DNA of 64,000 nt from Phycisphaeraceae bacterium (GCA_020849625.1 JADLFV010000046.1:16624-80623); one strand, 5' to 3'. Counted from the stretch's first letter, positions 46,485-62,000 are shown. A program made the numbers and translations. Notes: a model not told the origin generated them from the sequence alone.

Positions 46485-46999
46485 TTGCCGATATCTTCTT
46501 CCCCACTTCCGGGGGTGCCGCCCTCACGGCCGTCGGAGCCAAAACTAAACACCTCGTAGGCGCCATTGCGGCCGGGCTGGTTGTATTGATACGCGCGACC
46601 CCAGGGATCGATCGGCTGCTGTTGCAGCAGGGGATCGGGCAACTTGGAGGTCTTCTGCATCAAGACTGCCAAGCCTTCCTCGTTCGTCGGGTAGCGGTCA
46701 TATATCGAATAGAACGTGTCGATGGCGCTACAGATCGTGGCAATCTCCGCATGGGCAGTGTTCTGCTTGGCCTTGACCAGATAGTTACGGGTCCCGACGG
46801 TGACCGCGCCCGCCAACAGCCCAATGATGACCAGGACCACCATGATCTCCACCAAACTAAACCCCCACCCCCGGAAGTAAGCCTGCCCCCGGAAGAGTGG
46901 AGAGAGACACGAGCGGTGAGAGAAGTCCCCAACGTAGAAATACCTCTGCTGTGACATAGACGCATGTTGGAACTTCCGGGGGCGGGGGTTAGAGGACAT
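46457..46999 (-). CDS. gspG: type II secretion major pseudopilin GspG with extended leader
   Basis: 180 residues. FRGWG|FSLVEIMVVLVIIGLLAGA is the cleavage site and N-terminal helix, and the mature part ends with the GspG features YPTNEEGLAVLMQ, DPWGRAYQY and FSFGSDG. The leader is about 46 residues (about 32 from the second ATG at 46957). Two decamers (46868-46877 and 46886-46895) encode its last part, LFRGQAYFRGWG. A third lies in the C-terminal region (46506). GspG polymerises into the pseudopilus. Confidence 0.88.
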   Translation of the reverse strand: MSSNPRPRKFQHASMSQQRYFYVGDFSHRSCLSPLFRGQAYFRGWGFSLVEIMVVLVIIGLLAGAVTVGTRNYLVKAKQNTAHAEIATICSAIDTFYSIYDRYPTNEEGLAVLMQKTSKLPDPLLQQQPIDPWGRAYQYNQPGRNGAYEVFSFGSDGREGGTPGSGEEDIGNWSLKESSQ

Positions 47000-48233
47000 T
47001 GCCGACCTCCAGGATGGGCAGAATGGTGGCGAAGGCGACGGTGCCGACGATGGTCGCCAGCAGCAGGATCAGGATCGGTTCCAGCACGGCGGTGAAGCGG
47101 GCGGCGGCGGTGGTGACCTGTCGGTCGTAGTCAACAGCCAGACAGTCCAGCATTTCTTCCAGTCGTCCGCTCTGCTGACCCAAAGCAAAGACCTGCACCA
47201 CCGTGGGCGAGAATGCACGTGTATGCTCCAGGGCCGCGCCGATATCTCGACCCGCCAGGACGGCTTTCTCGCAGGCGTCCAATGCCTCGCGCAAGATTAG
47301 ATTGGATGTTGATTGTTGTGCGATGGCAATGGCCCGCTCAAACGGGATGCCGCTGCGCATCAATGTCGAGGTGACGAAGGCGATCCGTACCACGGCTTGC
47401 TTGCGGATCAATTCACCCAGCAAGGGTAGCCTGAGTAGCATGCCGTGGATGGCCCGTTTGCCGCGATGGGTGGTATGGATCGCCAGCCCGAGAAAGACCA
47501 CGAATCCGACAATCCCCAGCAACAACCACCAGCGATGGATAAGCAGGTCGCTGGCGCCTTTGACGATGCGGGTCACTGTCGGCAGTTTGTGGCCTGACTC
47601 GATGAGTGACTGGAGCAGGTTGGGCACAACATAGCTCATCAGGAAGATAGCGACGCCGATTCCCGTGGTGAACACGATGGCCGGATAAATGAGGGCCGAG
47701 CTGATCTTGCCTCGCAGTTGAGCAACCCTCTCTTTATAAGTAGCCAGCTCGTTGAGCACCTGGTCGAGCGTACCGGCGCTCTCGCCGACTTCTGTCATGT
47801 GGATGGTCACCGCATCAAAGACACCTGGAAGTTGCCGCATGGCGTCGGCCAGGGACGAGCCGGCGGCGACCTTGTCCTTGAGTTGCATCAACTCCATCCG
47901 CATCCAGCCTCGGTGTTGGCGGACGATGGTGTCCAAAGCGTCCGTGACGGTCATGCCAACGCCGAGCAGCGTCGCCAATTCACGAATAATTTCGACGAGT
48001 CTTGCTCCTCCTACTAACTTCCGCCCCCGGAAGGGGGTGAGCATCCTTAGGTTTTGGAAACCAGCCAAGTTGCTGGACGAGGTGACTCCCTGAAGCACCA
48101 TCTCGTACACATTCAAGCCTCGGTCGCGCAACTGATCACGAGCCTGGCGCGGCGTGTCGGCAACCGTGTCCCCTTCGACTTGGGTCAGGTCCAGATCCGT
48201 CGCCTTGTAGGTGAACACGGGCATGTGACTCAT
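46989..48233 (-). CDS. gspF: type II secretion inner-membrane platform protein GspF
   Basis: 414 residues (shorter with MPVFTYKATD at the second ATG). Two repeats of the GspF cytoplasmic domain (LATLLGVGMTVTDALDTIVR and VTSTLMRSGIPFERAIAIAQ) and three hydrophobic helices (ALIYPAIVFTTGIGVAIFLM, WWLLLGIVGFVVFLGLAIHT, AVLEPILILLLATIVGTVAF). It is the polytopic core of the export platform. Overlaps gspE by four bases and gspG by 11. One decamer is at 48024-48033. Confidence 0.93.
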   Translation of the reverse strand: MSHMPVFTYKATDLDLTQVEGDTVADTPRQARDQLRDRGLNVYEMVLQGVTSSSNLAGFQNLRMLTPFRGRKLVGGARLVEIIRELATLLGVGMTVTDALDTIVRQHRGWMRMELMQLKDKVAAGSSLADAMRQLPGVFDAVTIHMTEVGESAGTLDQVLNELATYKERVAQLRGKISSALIYPAIVFTTGIGVAIFLMSYVVPNLLQSLIESGHKLPTVTRIVKGASDLLIHRWWLLLGIVGFVVFLGLAIHTTHRGKRAIHGMLLRLPLLGELIRKQAVVRIAFVTSTLMRSGIPFERAIAIAQQSTSNLILREALDACEKAVLAGRDIGAALEHTRAFSPTVVQVFALGQQSGRLEEMLDCLAVDYDRQVTTAAARFTAVLEPILILLLATIVGTVAFATILPILEVGNVL

Positions 48234-49948
48234 ACTGCCGTTTCAATCGTCACGTGGTGATTCATTCCGGGGGCCGGACTTCCGGGGGCGGGGGTGACGC
48301 GGAGGACTTCGTCTACGGTGGTCAACCCGCAACGAACCTTGCTGACCCCGCAGTCTCGCAAGGTCAGCATGCTCCCGGAACTTCCGGAGACGGAAGTTGC
48401 GGTGCGCTTAATATCTGCGGCCGTGTCACGCTGCTGAATATGCCTGCGGATGGACTCTTCGATGACCAGCATCTCAAAAATACCTAACCGTCCTCGATAG
48501 CCAGTATGGCGGCATTCATCACAGCCTGCCCCTTGACGCAAGCGGTCATGTTCGAGGTTAGGTACAGCATTCAAGCGGCTTAATGCTTCCGCCGGATTGT
48601 CAATGAATTGGGCACAATGCTCGCAGACTCGTCGAACCAGACGCTGGGCCAGCACACCCACGACCGAACTGGCCACCAGATAGGGTTCGATCCCAAGGTC
48701 GAGTAAACGTGTCACGGCGCTGGCCGCGTCATTGGTGTGCAGCGTGGAGAAAACCAGATGCCCAGTCAGTGCTGATTGAATGGCCAGCACCGCCGTCTCG
48801 TGGTCACGGATTTCGCCAACCATGATGATGTCTGGATCCTGCCGCAAAACGCTCCGCAATCCGGTGGCAAACGTCATCCCCTTCCGGGGGTTGACCTGGA
48901 TCTGATTCACCCCTGGAAGTTGGTATTCGATGGGGTCTTCCAACGTGACGATGTGTTGACGACGGGACGCGATTTCCTGGAGGGCGGCATAGAGGGTGGT
49001 GGACTTGCCCGAGCCCGTGGGTCCGGTCACCAGCAGCAAACCGTGGTCAATCCGTATAAGCCCCCGGAACCCCGGAAGGACTTCCGGGGGCATGCCCAGT
49101 TCGTTCAACGTGTAGAGACGGGCGCTCTTGTCCAGCAAGCGAATCACCACGCTCTCGCCGAAGTTGGTGGGAACGCTGCTGATTCTCAGGTCGATGATCC
49201 GCTCGCCCACCTGCACCGTGGCCCGGCCGTCCTGGGGCAGGCGTTTTTCGGCGATGTTCATTTTGCCCATGACTTTGATGCGGCTGACCATCTCATCGTG
49301 CATAGCCCTCGGAAGTTCGTAGGTGTCGAAGAGCATGCCGTCGATGCGAAAACGCACGATGAGCTTGCCTTCGGTAGGCTGAAGGTGAACATCGGAAGCC
49401 AGGATCTTGACTGCTTCGAACAGGATGAGGTTGACGACCTTGATGACGGGTGCTCGGCTGGCGACATCCAGCAGGTCTTCTCGTCCCCCGCCCCCGGAAG
49501 TCATTAGGGCTACGTCTGCCATCACTTCCGGGGGGCCGTCAAGGATTTCAATCGCGGCTTCGGCTTGACCCTTGCGGCTCTGGTACGCTTGGTTGACTGC
49601 TCGCAACACCTCTTCCGCGGGAGCGAAGAATGGCTCGATGCTTCTGCCGAGGTAACGTGACAACACGTCGAGACATTGCCATGAGTCAGGCTTGCCAATG
49701 GCGACGGGTAGCCGCTTACTATCACCGTCAAGACCCAGCAGGCAGTGCCGGCGTGCATATCCGATAGGAACGTATTCAAGGAACTGGACTGAAGGCTTCC
49801 GCTCCCTCAAATCAGGACTGTAGGTTATCCCCATCTGTTGGGAAAGACTTTCCAGTGAGACAGTCTCGATCTTGGGTGATGACCCGGTCGAAGTCGCGGT
49901 GACTGATTGCGGAACGCGCCGCATCAGGTTGTTGAGCACGGTGGTCAT
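48230..49948 (-). CDS. gspE: type II secretion ATPase GspE
   Basis: 572 residues. Walker A LLVTGPTGSGKSTTLYAAL, Asp box and Walker B (LRQDPDIIMVGEIRDHETA), His box (GHLVFSTLHTNDAASAVTR) and a four-cysteine zinc site (CEHC and CDEC). Powers pseudopilus assembly. The C-terminus carries a Pro/Gly-rich addition (TPAPGSPAPGMN) encoded over decamers near 48279, and others lie at 48881, 49081, 49491 and 49525. The zinc motif and catalytic residues are intact. Confidence 0.95.
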   Translation of the reverse strand: MTTVLNNLMRRVPQSVTATSTGSSPKIETVSLESLSQQMGITYSPDLRERKPSVQFLEYVPIGYARRHCLLGLDGDSKRLPVAIGKPDSWQCLDVLSRYLGRSIEPFFAPAEEVLRAVNQAYQSRKGQAEAAIEILDGPPEVMADVALMTSGGGGREDLLDVASRAPVIKVVNLILFEAVKILASDVHLQPTEGKLIVRFRIDGMLFDTYELPRAMHDEMVSRIKVMGKMNIAEKRLPQDGRATVQVGERIIDLRISSVPTNFGESVVIRLLDKSARLYTLNELGMPPEVLPGFRGLIRIDHGLLLVTGPTGSGKSTTLYAALQEIASRRQHIVTLEDPIEYQLPGVNQIQVNPRKGMTFATGLRSVLRQDPDIIMVGEIRDHETAVLAIQSALTGHLVFSTLHTNDAASAVTRLLDLGIEPYLVASSVVGVLAQRLVRRVCEHCAQFIDNPAEALSRLNAVPNLEHDRLRQGAGCDECRHTGYRGRLGIFEMLVIEESIRRHIQQRDTAADIKRTATSVSGSSGSMLTLRDCGVSKVRCGLTTVDEVLRVTPAPGSPAPGMNHHVTIETAV

Positions 49949-49955
49949 GATTAAT

Positions 49956-52343
49956 CTACCGCACCACCATGGGTGCGCTGGTGGGCGCCTGATTGGTCAC
50001 GTCGGCGCGAGCCACATCTCTTCGGGAAATGTACTTCAGATCCCGGAACTGATCGTCGCGCAGGATGACGGGACGCAGGAACACAAATAGTGTCGCATTG
50101 CGATCGCCCTGAGTGCGGGAGCTGAACAGGTACTCAAGACCGGGGACGGCGCCAATGAACGGCACGGCTTGTTTGCTATAGGTGCTGTCCATCCGATTCA
50201 AACCTCCTACGACAATGGTGGAACCGTCAGGGATGGTCACTTCACTTTGGATCGAGTTGGTCTGACGAGGTGGCGGCAACCCCCCACCCGAAGCGCCCGT
50301 GAAGCTGTTGAGCGACACCTGGAACTCCAGTCGCAGATGGTCACCTTCGGCGATATGGGGGGTGACCATGATCTGCGTGCCCGCCGAGACGAAACCGCCG
50401 AAGGAGGTGGTGGAGACGGTGTTCGAGGCGTTGATGCTGGAAAATGGCGCTTCGTTGATGCTGTTGATGGTGCCGCTGGCGTTGTCGTTGACTAGGATCT
50501 TGGGGGTGGAGACGACGGTGGCCCGCGAGTTGCCCTTCAAAGCCCTGATGACCACGTCGGCGATGTCCGTGCTCATCACCACGCCGTTGAAACCCGCGCC
50601 CGGCTCCAGGACCAGATGGTTGGAGTCATCCAGTGTGCTGAGGCCGAACTGGGAGAAGAACAATGATGAGGCCTGCTTGCCGCCGAGGGAGATGGTGCCT
50701 TCTCGTGCTAACTCCACCCCCAGCGAGAAATCGTCAGACGTATCGATGGTGACAATGGTCACCTCAATCAAGACCTGCGGCCGACGCTGGTCCAGCATTT
50801 CAATCAGACGCTCATACACCCGCTGCACAGCGGGCTCGGCGATGACAATGATGCTATTGGTATTCAGGTCCGCAGTGACTGTGGCGCGACTGCTCTGAAC
50901 CGTTTGCAGGGCGCGGGGACGATCAGCTTGTTCAATTGGTTCGTCAGTGACTTCTTCAAACGGAGAAGGCTGCCGCACAATTCCGGTGCCCCCGGAAGTT
51001 CCGGGGGCGGAGGGAGGTGGTGTTGACGGGGTACGACCTTCCTGAACATATTCACCCACACTTCCGGGGGCGACACTTCCGGGGGCGTCTGTCAGCGTCA
51101 CGGATTCGAAGCCACGCTGGCCTTCGATGGCCTCGATCGTCTGTAATACGTCGGCGGCGCTGGCGTTGGTCAGCTTGTAGATTCGGATGGGACTTTGCGT
51201 CTCCGGCTGGGCAACATCCAGTGAGGCCTGCAAGGACTTGATACGTTCATGAACTTCCGGGGTGGTGGTGACGACAAGTAGTGATGCGTCCTTGTCCACC
51301 GTGGAACGATAGAGGTTCTTGGCTTGTTGCGGATCGATGGTCTCCTTGGCCAGACGGTCCACGCGCTCCGGCGACACCGCTGAGAAACGATAGACCTGCG
51401 TGGTCAATCCCAGCGGCACGTCCAGCGAAGCCGCGATGGTCAACGCTTTTTCCACACGCTGCGGGGCGCCAATCACGATAAGTTGGTTGGTTCGGTCGTC
51501 TGCCGTCACTTCGAGATCGGCGGTTGTGTCACCCCCACCCACGCGAGCCTGTGCTGTCAATAATTGACTCACCTGAGGAGCCAACACGGTAGCGCTGACA
51601 TGTTGCGCTGGAACGAATCGTGTGGAAACCTCGCCTGGAGGGCGGTCCATCAACTCCACAAACTTGACGATTCGTGGCATGTTGGCGGCGAAGTCAGTCA
51701 CGATCAGGAGTTTTTGACCAGCCACGCCGATCGTGTTGGCTCCCGGCTGGGTCAGGAACGGCTTGATGACCGCCTCAATCTGCGTGGGTTGAGCGTATTG
51801 GAGGGCAAAGATGCGGCTCTGGACCTCATTCTGGCTGGTGTCGGCTTGCTCATTGGTCACCGTGGCTGAAACTGCCGTTAAATCCTTAATGGCCACCACG
51901 TGCTTCCAGCCCGGCTGGTCGCCTTCCACCAGCAATAGCCCTTTCATGCGCAGGGCGCTCTCCAGAAGCCCCAGCAGGGAGTCAACTGGAATGTGCGTTG
52001 GGGCCTTGATGGTGATCTTCTTGTTGGCGATCTGCTCGTCGTAGAGGATGTTGATACCCAGTCGCTGGCTGACATAATCGATGAGCACCTTCAGATCGAC
52101 GTTGGGTGGTAAGTTCAGTTCGACAAAGGCGTCCCCGACATTGGTTTGATTCTCAGTCACAGTAGCAGCGTCGGTTGTCGTCGAAGGATCATGACCTGCT
52201 CGATCCTGCACCCCTGCAAGTGTTGTATTGGCAATCACCAGTGCGACTAATCCCGCGCATCGCGTGTCATAGATGATGTGTTGTAATAGCGTCACTTCGA
52301 AGATGCCCCCATCGAACAGGTTAACCTGTTTGCCTGGAATCAC
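49956..52343 (-). CDS. gspD: type II secretion secretin GspD
   Basis: 795 residues from GTG 52341-52343; a GTG at 52295 preceded by GGGGG would give a cleaner signal peptide (IIYDTRCAGLVALVIANTTL). N-terminal N0-N3 domains (LIDYVSQRLGINILYDEQIA, LPPNVDLKVL) are followed by the secretin core (VLIEVTIVTIDTSDDFSLGV, STPKILVNDNASGTI, GGLNRMDSTYSKQAVPFIGA and VFLRPVILRDDQ). It forms the outer-membrane channel. A Pro/Gly/Ser-rich insert between N3 and the core carries decamers at 50989, 51061 and 51076. First gene of the operon. Confidence 0.94.
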   Translation of the reverse strand: MIPGKQVNLFDGGIFEVTLLQHIIYDTRCAGLVALVIANTTLAGVQDRAGHDPSTTTDAATVTENQTNVGDAFVELNLPPNVDLKVLIDYVSQRLGINILYDEQIANKKITIKAPTHIPVDSLLGLLESALRMKGLLLVEGDQPGWKHVVAIKDLTAVSATVTNEQADTSQNEVQSRIFALQYAQPTQIEAVIKPFLTQPGANTIGVAGQKLLIVTDFAANMPRIVKFVELMDRPPGEVSTRFVPAQHVSATVLAPQVSQLLTAQARVGGGDTTADLEVTADDRTNQLIVIGAPQRVEKALTIAASLDVPLGLTTQVYRFSAVSPERVDRLAKETIDPQQAKNLYRSTVDKDASLLVVTTTPEVHERIKSLQASLDVAQPETQSPIRIYKLTNASAADVLQTIEAIEGQRGFESVTLTDAPGSVAPGSVGEYVQEGRTPSTPPPSAPGTSGGTGIVRQPSPFEEVTDEPIEQADRPRALQTVQSSRATVTADLNTNSIIVIAEPAVQRVYERLIEMLDQRRPQVLIEVTIVTIDTSDDFSLGVELAREGTISLGGKQASSLFFSQFGLSTLDDSNHLVLEPGAGFNGVVMSTDIADVVIRALKGNSRATVVSTPKILVNDNASGTINSINEAPFSSINASNTVSTTSFGGFVSAGTQIMVTPHIAEGDHLRLEFQVSLNSFTGASGGGLPPPRQTNSIQSEVTIPDGSTIVVGGLNRMDSTYSKQAVPFIGAVPGLEYLFSSRTQGDRNATLFVFLRPVILRDDQFRDLKYISRRDVARADVTNQAPTSAPMVVR

Positions 52344-52810
52344 TCACGTGTGTGGCGTAGTGCTGTCGGTCGCTCAGTATGGCGTGCGTGGTGTTGCTTC
52401 GCAATAGGGACATTGTGTCGCGCGCAAATTATTTTTCTTTTTCGCGCCGCATGCTCTTGACAACTTCACTTCAGCGAGATATTCCAAACGTAATTCCTCG
52501 GCGCCATGTTTTGAAGTGACTCGTCACGCCGAGAACGTATTCCGAAAGCATCGCTGAAAAACACAACGATACTTGCAACGAGAAGGGGGTTGCTCATCAA
52601 GAAGCAACAAACACACACGACCTGACAGATCAAGGTTGTCGGTTGTGGATTCGGTAGTTGGCAGAGCGGGGGCTTGCCTCGGGGACCGAAGGACCGGGTT
52701 CCGTGGATAGCCCAGGATAACAGAAGAGATTCGCAACCCCACGTAAGCTGTGAACTTCTCACGGCGTGTTGGGATGGTTGTAGTGCGCCAATGATGAATG
52801 GAGACCGACG
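52344..52810. promoter_or_regulatory. divergent intergenic region between gspD and the membrane-anchored protein
   Basis: 467 bases that separate the gsp operon (minus) from plus-strand genes. It includes an A/T-rich tract flanked by GCGCG (about 52420-52450). No clear promoter consensus and no credible gene; a minus-strand frame (52466-52822) shows no recognisable sequence. Confidence 0.35.
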
Positions 52811-53620
52811 ATGAGCAAGCAATTCTGGGTTAACAACTGGCGACGAGGGCGAGTGCAGATGAGCCTGTTGATGGTGATCGTGCCATTGACGCTCGTGCTA
52901 TTGGCCTGCAATTTTTGGTACGTCATGCACGCCAGGGCGCAAGCCCAACCCCCGGAAGTAGGGGTGGATATGTACATCAAGGTACAGGAGCTGCGCCGGG
53001 ACCTTGCCCTGACCAACGAGGATCTGGCGGCACTGGGGCTGAACCGGGAACAGGCCGAGACCGTGCTGCAAACGCTCGTGAGTTGGTGTGAGAGTCACCA
53101 AGCCGAGTTGGCAGCTCAGCAGACTGCTGAACGATCAGACCGTCAAGCATTGAGTGAGGTCCAGCGCCAAATCAACATCGGCCCCCGGAACGAGCAGGTT
53201 GTTCAACAACTTCCGGGGATCCAGGCCCAGGTGGCCTCGGCCCGTGATCTGCGTAAGCAGCTGTTGGCAGCTGCTGGTAGTGCCGTCGAATCTCAGTTCG
53301 ATACTGACCAGCAACGGGTTTGGGCAGTAGCCAAGGGAAACATCCCCACCTCGTCGCAGTTGCGCTATGTTTCGGAACTGACGGGCCAACAACGGGCAGA
53401 GATTATGGACCTGGCGCGTCGCGCCGCACGTGGCCAGACGACCGAAACCCTGGCCAGCGCTGGCATCCTGACGCTCACCCAGCAAAGCCAGGTGCAACAG
53501 GCGGTAAGCAATCAGCGCCTGCGCATGGCGGACGTGCTGCTTGCTGAAAAGGCAGTGCTGCCCGTGCCGCCGGAACTGGCCATCAAAAATGTTGTGAATG
53601 ATCGGATGGAATTCGAATAA
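52811..53620 (+). CDS. membrane-anchored hypothetical protein
   Basis: 269 residues with GGAG seven bases before ATG. One N-terminal membrane helix (MSLLMVIVPLTLVLLACNFW), then a long helical periplasmic part (DLALTNEDLAALGLNREQAE, IQAQVASARDLRKQLLAAAG). A decamer copy (52949-52958) encodes PPEV just after the helix. It sits between the secretion operon and secreted proteins, so it may be a secretion-system accessory or sensor. Family unknown. Confidence 0.7.
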   Translation: MSKQFWVNNWRRGRVQMSLLMVIVPLTLVLLACNFWYVMHARAQAQPPEVGVDMYIKVQELRRDLALTNEDLAALGLNREQAETVLQTLVSWCESHQAELAAQQTAERSDRQALSEVQRQINIGPRNEQVVQQLPGIQAQVASARDLRKQLLAAAGSAVESQFDTDQQRVWAVAKGNIPTSSQLRYVSELTGQQRAEIMDLARRAARGQTTETLASAGILTLTQQSQVQQAVSNQRLRMADVLLAEKAVLPVPPELAIKNVVNDRMEFE

Positions 53621-53679
53621 CGCAATTTTGCTCCCTCGCACTATTTGGAAGCCTTGTGGGTAAGCGCTTGGAGCCAGTC

Positions 53680-54489
53680 ATGAAACTAACAAGCAATGTA
53701 TGGGTGGTGTTGCTGGGACTGGTGTTCGGTGGGCACGCGTCAGCCCAGTTGACCTGGACCCAGCCGGAGCAGACGGTCAAGGTCGATCTGGGGACACAGA
53801 TGGCGGAAGCTGTCTTTGATTTTACGAACAACAGTGATCACCCAGTGACCATCAGGTCAATCCAGAGCGGTTGGGATGTGACAGCTCGCAAACCAGCACG
53901 ACCTGCGTATCGCCCGGGAGAAAGAGGTCAGTTGCTGGTTAAGTTCGCCATAGGCAGGCGAGAGGGAGAGTTGACGCGCATCATCACCGTTCGCACGAGT
54001 TCCAAGCAGGAGCCTATCAAGGAGTTGTTCCTGCATGTGCAAGTTCCACGCCGCGTGGTGGTCGAGCCTTCGACCTTGGTTTGGCACGTGGGGGAGCAGG
54101 ATGTACAAGTAAAAACCATCGTCATCAAACCTCAGCCTGAATTGAAGATGAAGGTTGCGGGCATCCAGATACACAAACAGCTGGGCCCGGCCATGTGGCG
54201 CATGGATGATCGTGATGGATCTGTGCCTGAACTGGATCAGTTGATTGAATCCAAGTTGACCTATGACGAAGCCGAGGGTGCTTACACGCTCGCGATCAAG
54301 CCTCTCGATCTCTCGCAGCCCTTGCGATTGCCGCTGGAGTTGGTTCTGGAAGAAGGCCAAGCTGTCATGCGGCCATCGGATCGCCTGCTATGGGTAAGAG
54401 TGCTGCCGTTGCCACCAGTCAAGTCAAATGAAGCATCGTCGACTGCATCGGATACGACAGAGGCATCCGAGAGTGTTAAGCAGGACTAA
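53680..54489 (+). CDS. secreted DUF1573-like protein
   Basis: 269 residues from ATG 53680 with GGAG six bases upstream. Signal peptide VWVVLLGLVFGGHASA, then an Ig-like fold: AVFDFTNNSDHPVTIRSIQS and GWDVTARKPARPAYRPGERG, VEPSTLVWHVGEQDVQVKTI. The segment between resembles DUF1573 domains, common in Planctomycetes and Bacteroidetes. C-terminal tail is Ser/Thr-rich. Function unknown; it is probably periplasmic or surface-exposed. Confidence 0.75.
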   Translation: MKLTSNVWVVLLGLVFGGHASAQLTWTQPEQTVKVDLGTQMAEAVFDFTNNSDHPVTIRSIQSGWDVTARKPARPAYRPGERGQLLVKFAIGRREGELTRIITVRTSSKQEPIKELFLHVQVPRRVVVEPSTLVWHVGEQDVQVKTIVIKPQPELKMKVAGIQIHKQLGPAMWRMDDRDGSVPELDQLIESKLTYDEAEGAYTLAIKPLDLSQPLRLPLELVLEEGQAVMRPSDRLLWVRVLPLPPVKSNEASSTASDTTEASESVKQD

Positions 54490-54588
54490 GACACCGGTAA
54501 CGGCCCCAATCCAGGTGGCTCAAGTCGGCTTGTGTTGTTCCAGGGAATGATTTTGAATGATCTAGTGCAAGTTCCAGGGAGCTTGAAC

Positions 54589-58971
<4,383 letters not shown>

Positions 58972-59057
58972 CCGGCGCAACAAAAAAGTGAAGCTTGCTG
59001 TCGTTCTGATTGATGTTGAATCGTTGCAACCGTCAAGCCTTTCCTGGGAGACTTCCC

Positions 59058-62000
59058 GTGAACCGTAGCACACGAATGCTGGCTGCCGCCTCCGGCCTAT
59101 TCCTGGTCCTGACCCTCACTTCCGGGGGGTGGGCGTTCTCGCGTCCTGAGACGCCCCCGGAGCCCAATAGCTCGGACGGGGTGATCGTCACCAAGACGGA
59201 ATACGACGACGCCGGCAACCCTTACAAGGTGACCGACAACACCGGCATCGAGACCCGCCGCGAGTACGACGCCCTCGGCCGCCCCCGGAAGGTCGTGGAG
59301 AACTACGATGACGGCGCCCCGCTCGACTCGGCACCCGATGTCGATCGCATCACCACTTACACCTACAACGCGGCGAATCAGATTGCCACCCAAACCGCCG
59401 ATCTGGAAGACACGGAAAGCGACCAGACGACACTGTATGTTTACTCCATCGAATTGAATGACAAGGGCTGCCCGGTCAAGTCCAATACGCTGCTGCGCGC
59501 CATTATCTACCCCGACAGCGACGACACCTCCGGAAGCGGCAGCATCAGCAATGGGGGCGACTCAACTTACGACCGCATCGAGCTGACTTACTACGCCGAC
59601 GGCTCGCTGGAAACGCGCAAGGACTCGCGTGAGGCCGTTCATACTTATGTCTACGATGACGCCGGCCGCTTGATCCATGATCGCATAACCTCACTGGGTC
59701 GATCCGCTGAGAACGTCGAGGGTTCTGTGCTCCGGATCAGCCGCACGTACGAGGCCCGTGGCCTGTTGGAATCTGTTGCCAGCTATGACAACGCTACCGT
59801 CGGTTCCGGTTCAGTTCTGAATGAGGTGGTCTACGAGTACGACGGTCTGGGCCGCCTGGTGAGCGAGTACCAGGAGCACGGGGGAGCCAAGACGGTCAAC
59901 ACGCACGCCCTGACTCTTGATTACGACGACACTGCGTCTTCCTATGAGTTGACCAAAGGTGGCCGGCTTACCAGCGTGACATACCCCAATGGCCGAAAGG
60001 TCCATTGGGTCTATGATGGCCATGACGCCCCCACAAGTATTGACGACGCCATTGGGCGGGCGAACAAGTTAGCCGAGGATGACGGTTCGGGCGACCCCGG
60101 AGATACTATTGTCGAATACAGCTACCTTGGCTCCGGCACCGCGGTGATCAAGGACTACCCCGCCCCGGAAGTCAAGCTCAGCTACGCCGACGGCACGGGT
60201 GATGACCCCTATGACTCCGGGGGCGGGGGTGGGTTCGATCGCTTTGGAAGGGTGGTCAATCACGGCTGGGTTGATTATTCAGACCAGCCCTTTGACCTGC
60301 TGCGCATCACCCATGCCTATGACCGTGCTTCCAACCGCTTGTATGCCCAGCGTGGTGTTTATGTGTCGCATTCTGAAGCGTACACTTACGACGACCTGCA
60401 CCGGCTGGTGACATACCACCACGGCAACGTCGACAGCTATGGCGCGATTCAGGACTACTGGAAGCCTCAGTTAACCAACTGGACGCTGGACTCTCTCGGC
60501 AATCAAATCGAGGTCGGCACCCGTGAAGACACCACCGACTACTTCAAGAACACACCCAATAAGGCCAATGAATACACCGCCCGTGACACGCAGGGATTGG
60601 CTCAGGCGGTGACCTTCTCCGACGGCTTCGACGATGATACATCGGGTTATTACGTCAACGCCGGCTCTGATGCCTTTGACGTGGACAGCACCAACGCCGG
60701 GGCGCTCACCGTTACTGAACTTATTGACGACACGGGCGACGATGAGGCTGCCGCGATCATCTTATTGGGTGACGGCAGCAGCGATGTGGAGACCGGCCCG
60801 GTCTACATGGCCACCTCCACCAAATTCCCCTCTGGCGCCGGTAGCGGCCAGGCCGGGTTCGTCTTCGGCTATCAGAGCGCCAACAGTTACTGGCTGTTGG
60901 TCAACGACCTGGGCGATGACACCCGCAAGCTTTACTATGTGGACAGCGGCAGCAAGACCTTGATGGCCTCAACCAGCAGCGCTGGCATCACCGCCAATAC
61001 GTGGGAGGAACTGGTGTTATCCAGCCGCCGCGGCACTTTGGAGAAGTTGGTGCCTTACAACTTCACCGACGGTTTCCCCTCGGGTCGCATCGGCTTGTGG
61101 ACCAATTGCGATGAAACGCAGTTTGCGGGCATTCAGGTCGTTGACAATGCCTACAAGAGCGACATGCTAGGCCGGCTCGCCAACTACTCAGCCAATGCCG
61201 ACGCTATTGGCGGCGGGCTGACCCTGGGCGGCTACTTCGGCGACTACGAGCAGCCCACGCTCTTGCGGGGAATTCGGGGCAAGCGGTTCCAAGTGGTCTT
61301 CTCCATCGTGGCAGCAGCCAGTGAGAGTGACCCCACCGGCTATGACGTGGACTTCGTGTTCAATGCCCGGGGTATCGACGACTTCGACTTCATCCGCATC
61401 TACTTCGCCAATCCGGCAGTCGTGCCGCAGGGGTATGAGGTGGTGAAAGGTCTGAAGGCTGTCGCGGTTACTCATACCCCATATGCGGGCAACATGCCGG
61501 ACCTCTCCAGTGGCGGCACGCTGTGGGTCCGGGTGACCAGCGACGGCGCCACCGTCAAGGTCCAGGCCAACGAGGGCAGCACCGAACCGATCTGGGGCGA
61601 TCTGAGCCAAAGCCCCGATGATCTGGTGTACGAATCTACCGACTTCGACTTTACCACTTCCGGGGGCGGTGGTGGACAAATAGGATTCAAGAGCGGCCAG
61701 AACCTCGACAGCTTGGTGGACAACCTCACCGTCAAGACTGACAGGGATAGCAACGGTAGTTACGAGACCACCGACCTGATCGAAACCTTCACCACTTCCA
61801 GCGGCTATGCCGAAGAAACTCCCACCTATGACGCGGCCGGCAACCTGACCTATGATGGGGTGTTCTCTTACGTCTATGACGCGTGGAATCGCCTCGTGAA
61901 GGTGACCAAAGCATACCGTGATCCAACCTCCGGCGACGTCGAGTACGGCTCCGTCATCTCCATCAGCGAATACGACGGCACCCCCGGAAGCCGCCGCATC

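Noticed and set aside
52466..52822. 118-codon minus-strand frame upstream of gspD
   Set aside because: No recognisable sequence, atypical composition and overlaps the start of the plus-strand gene.
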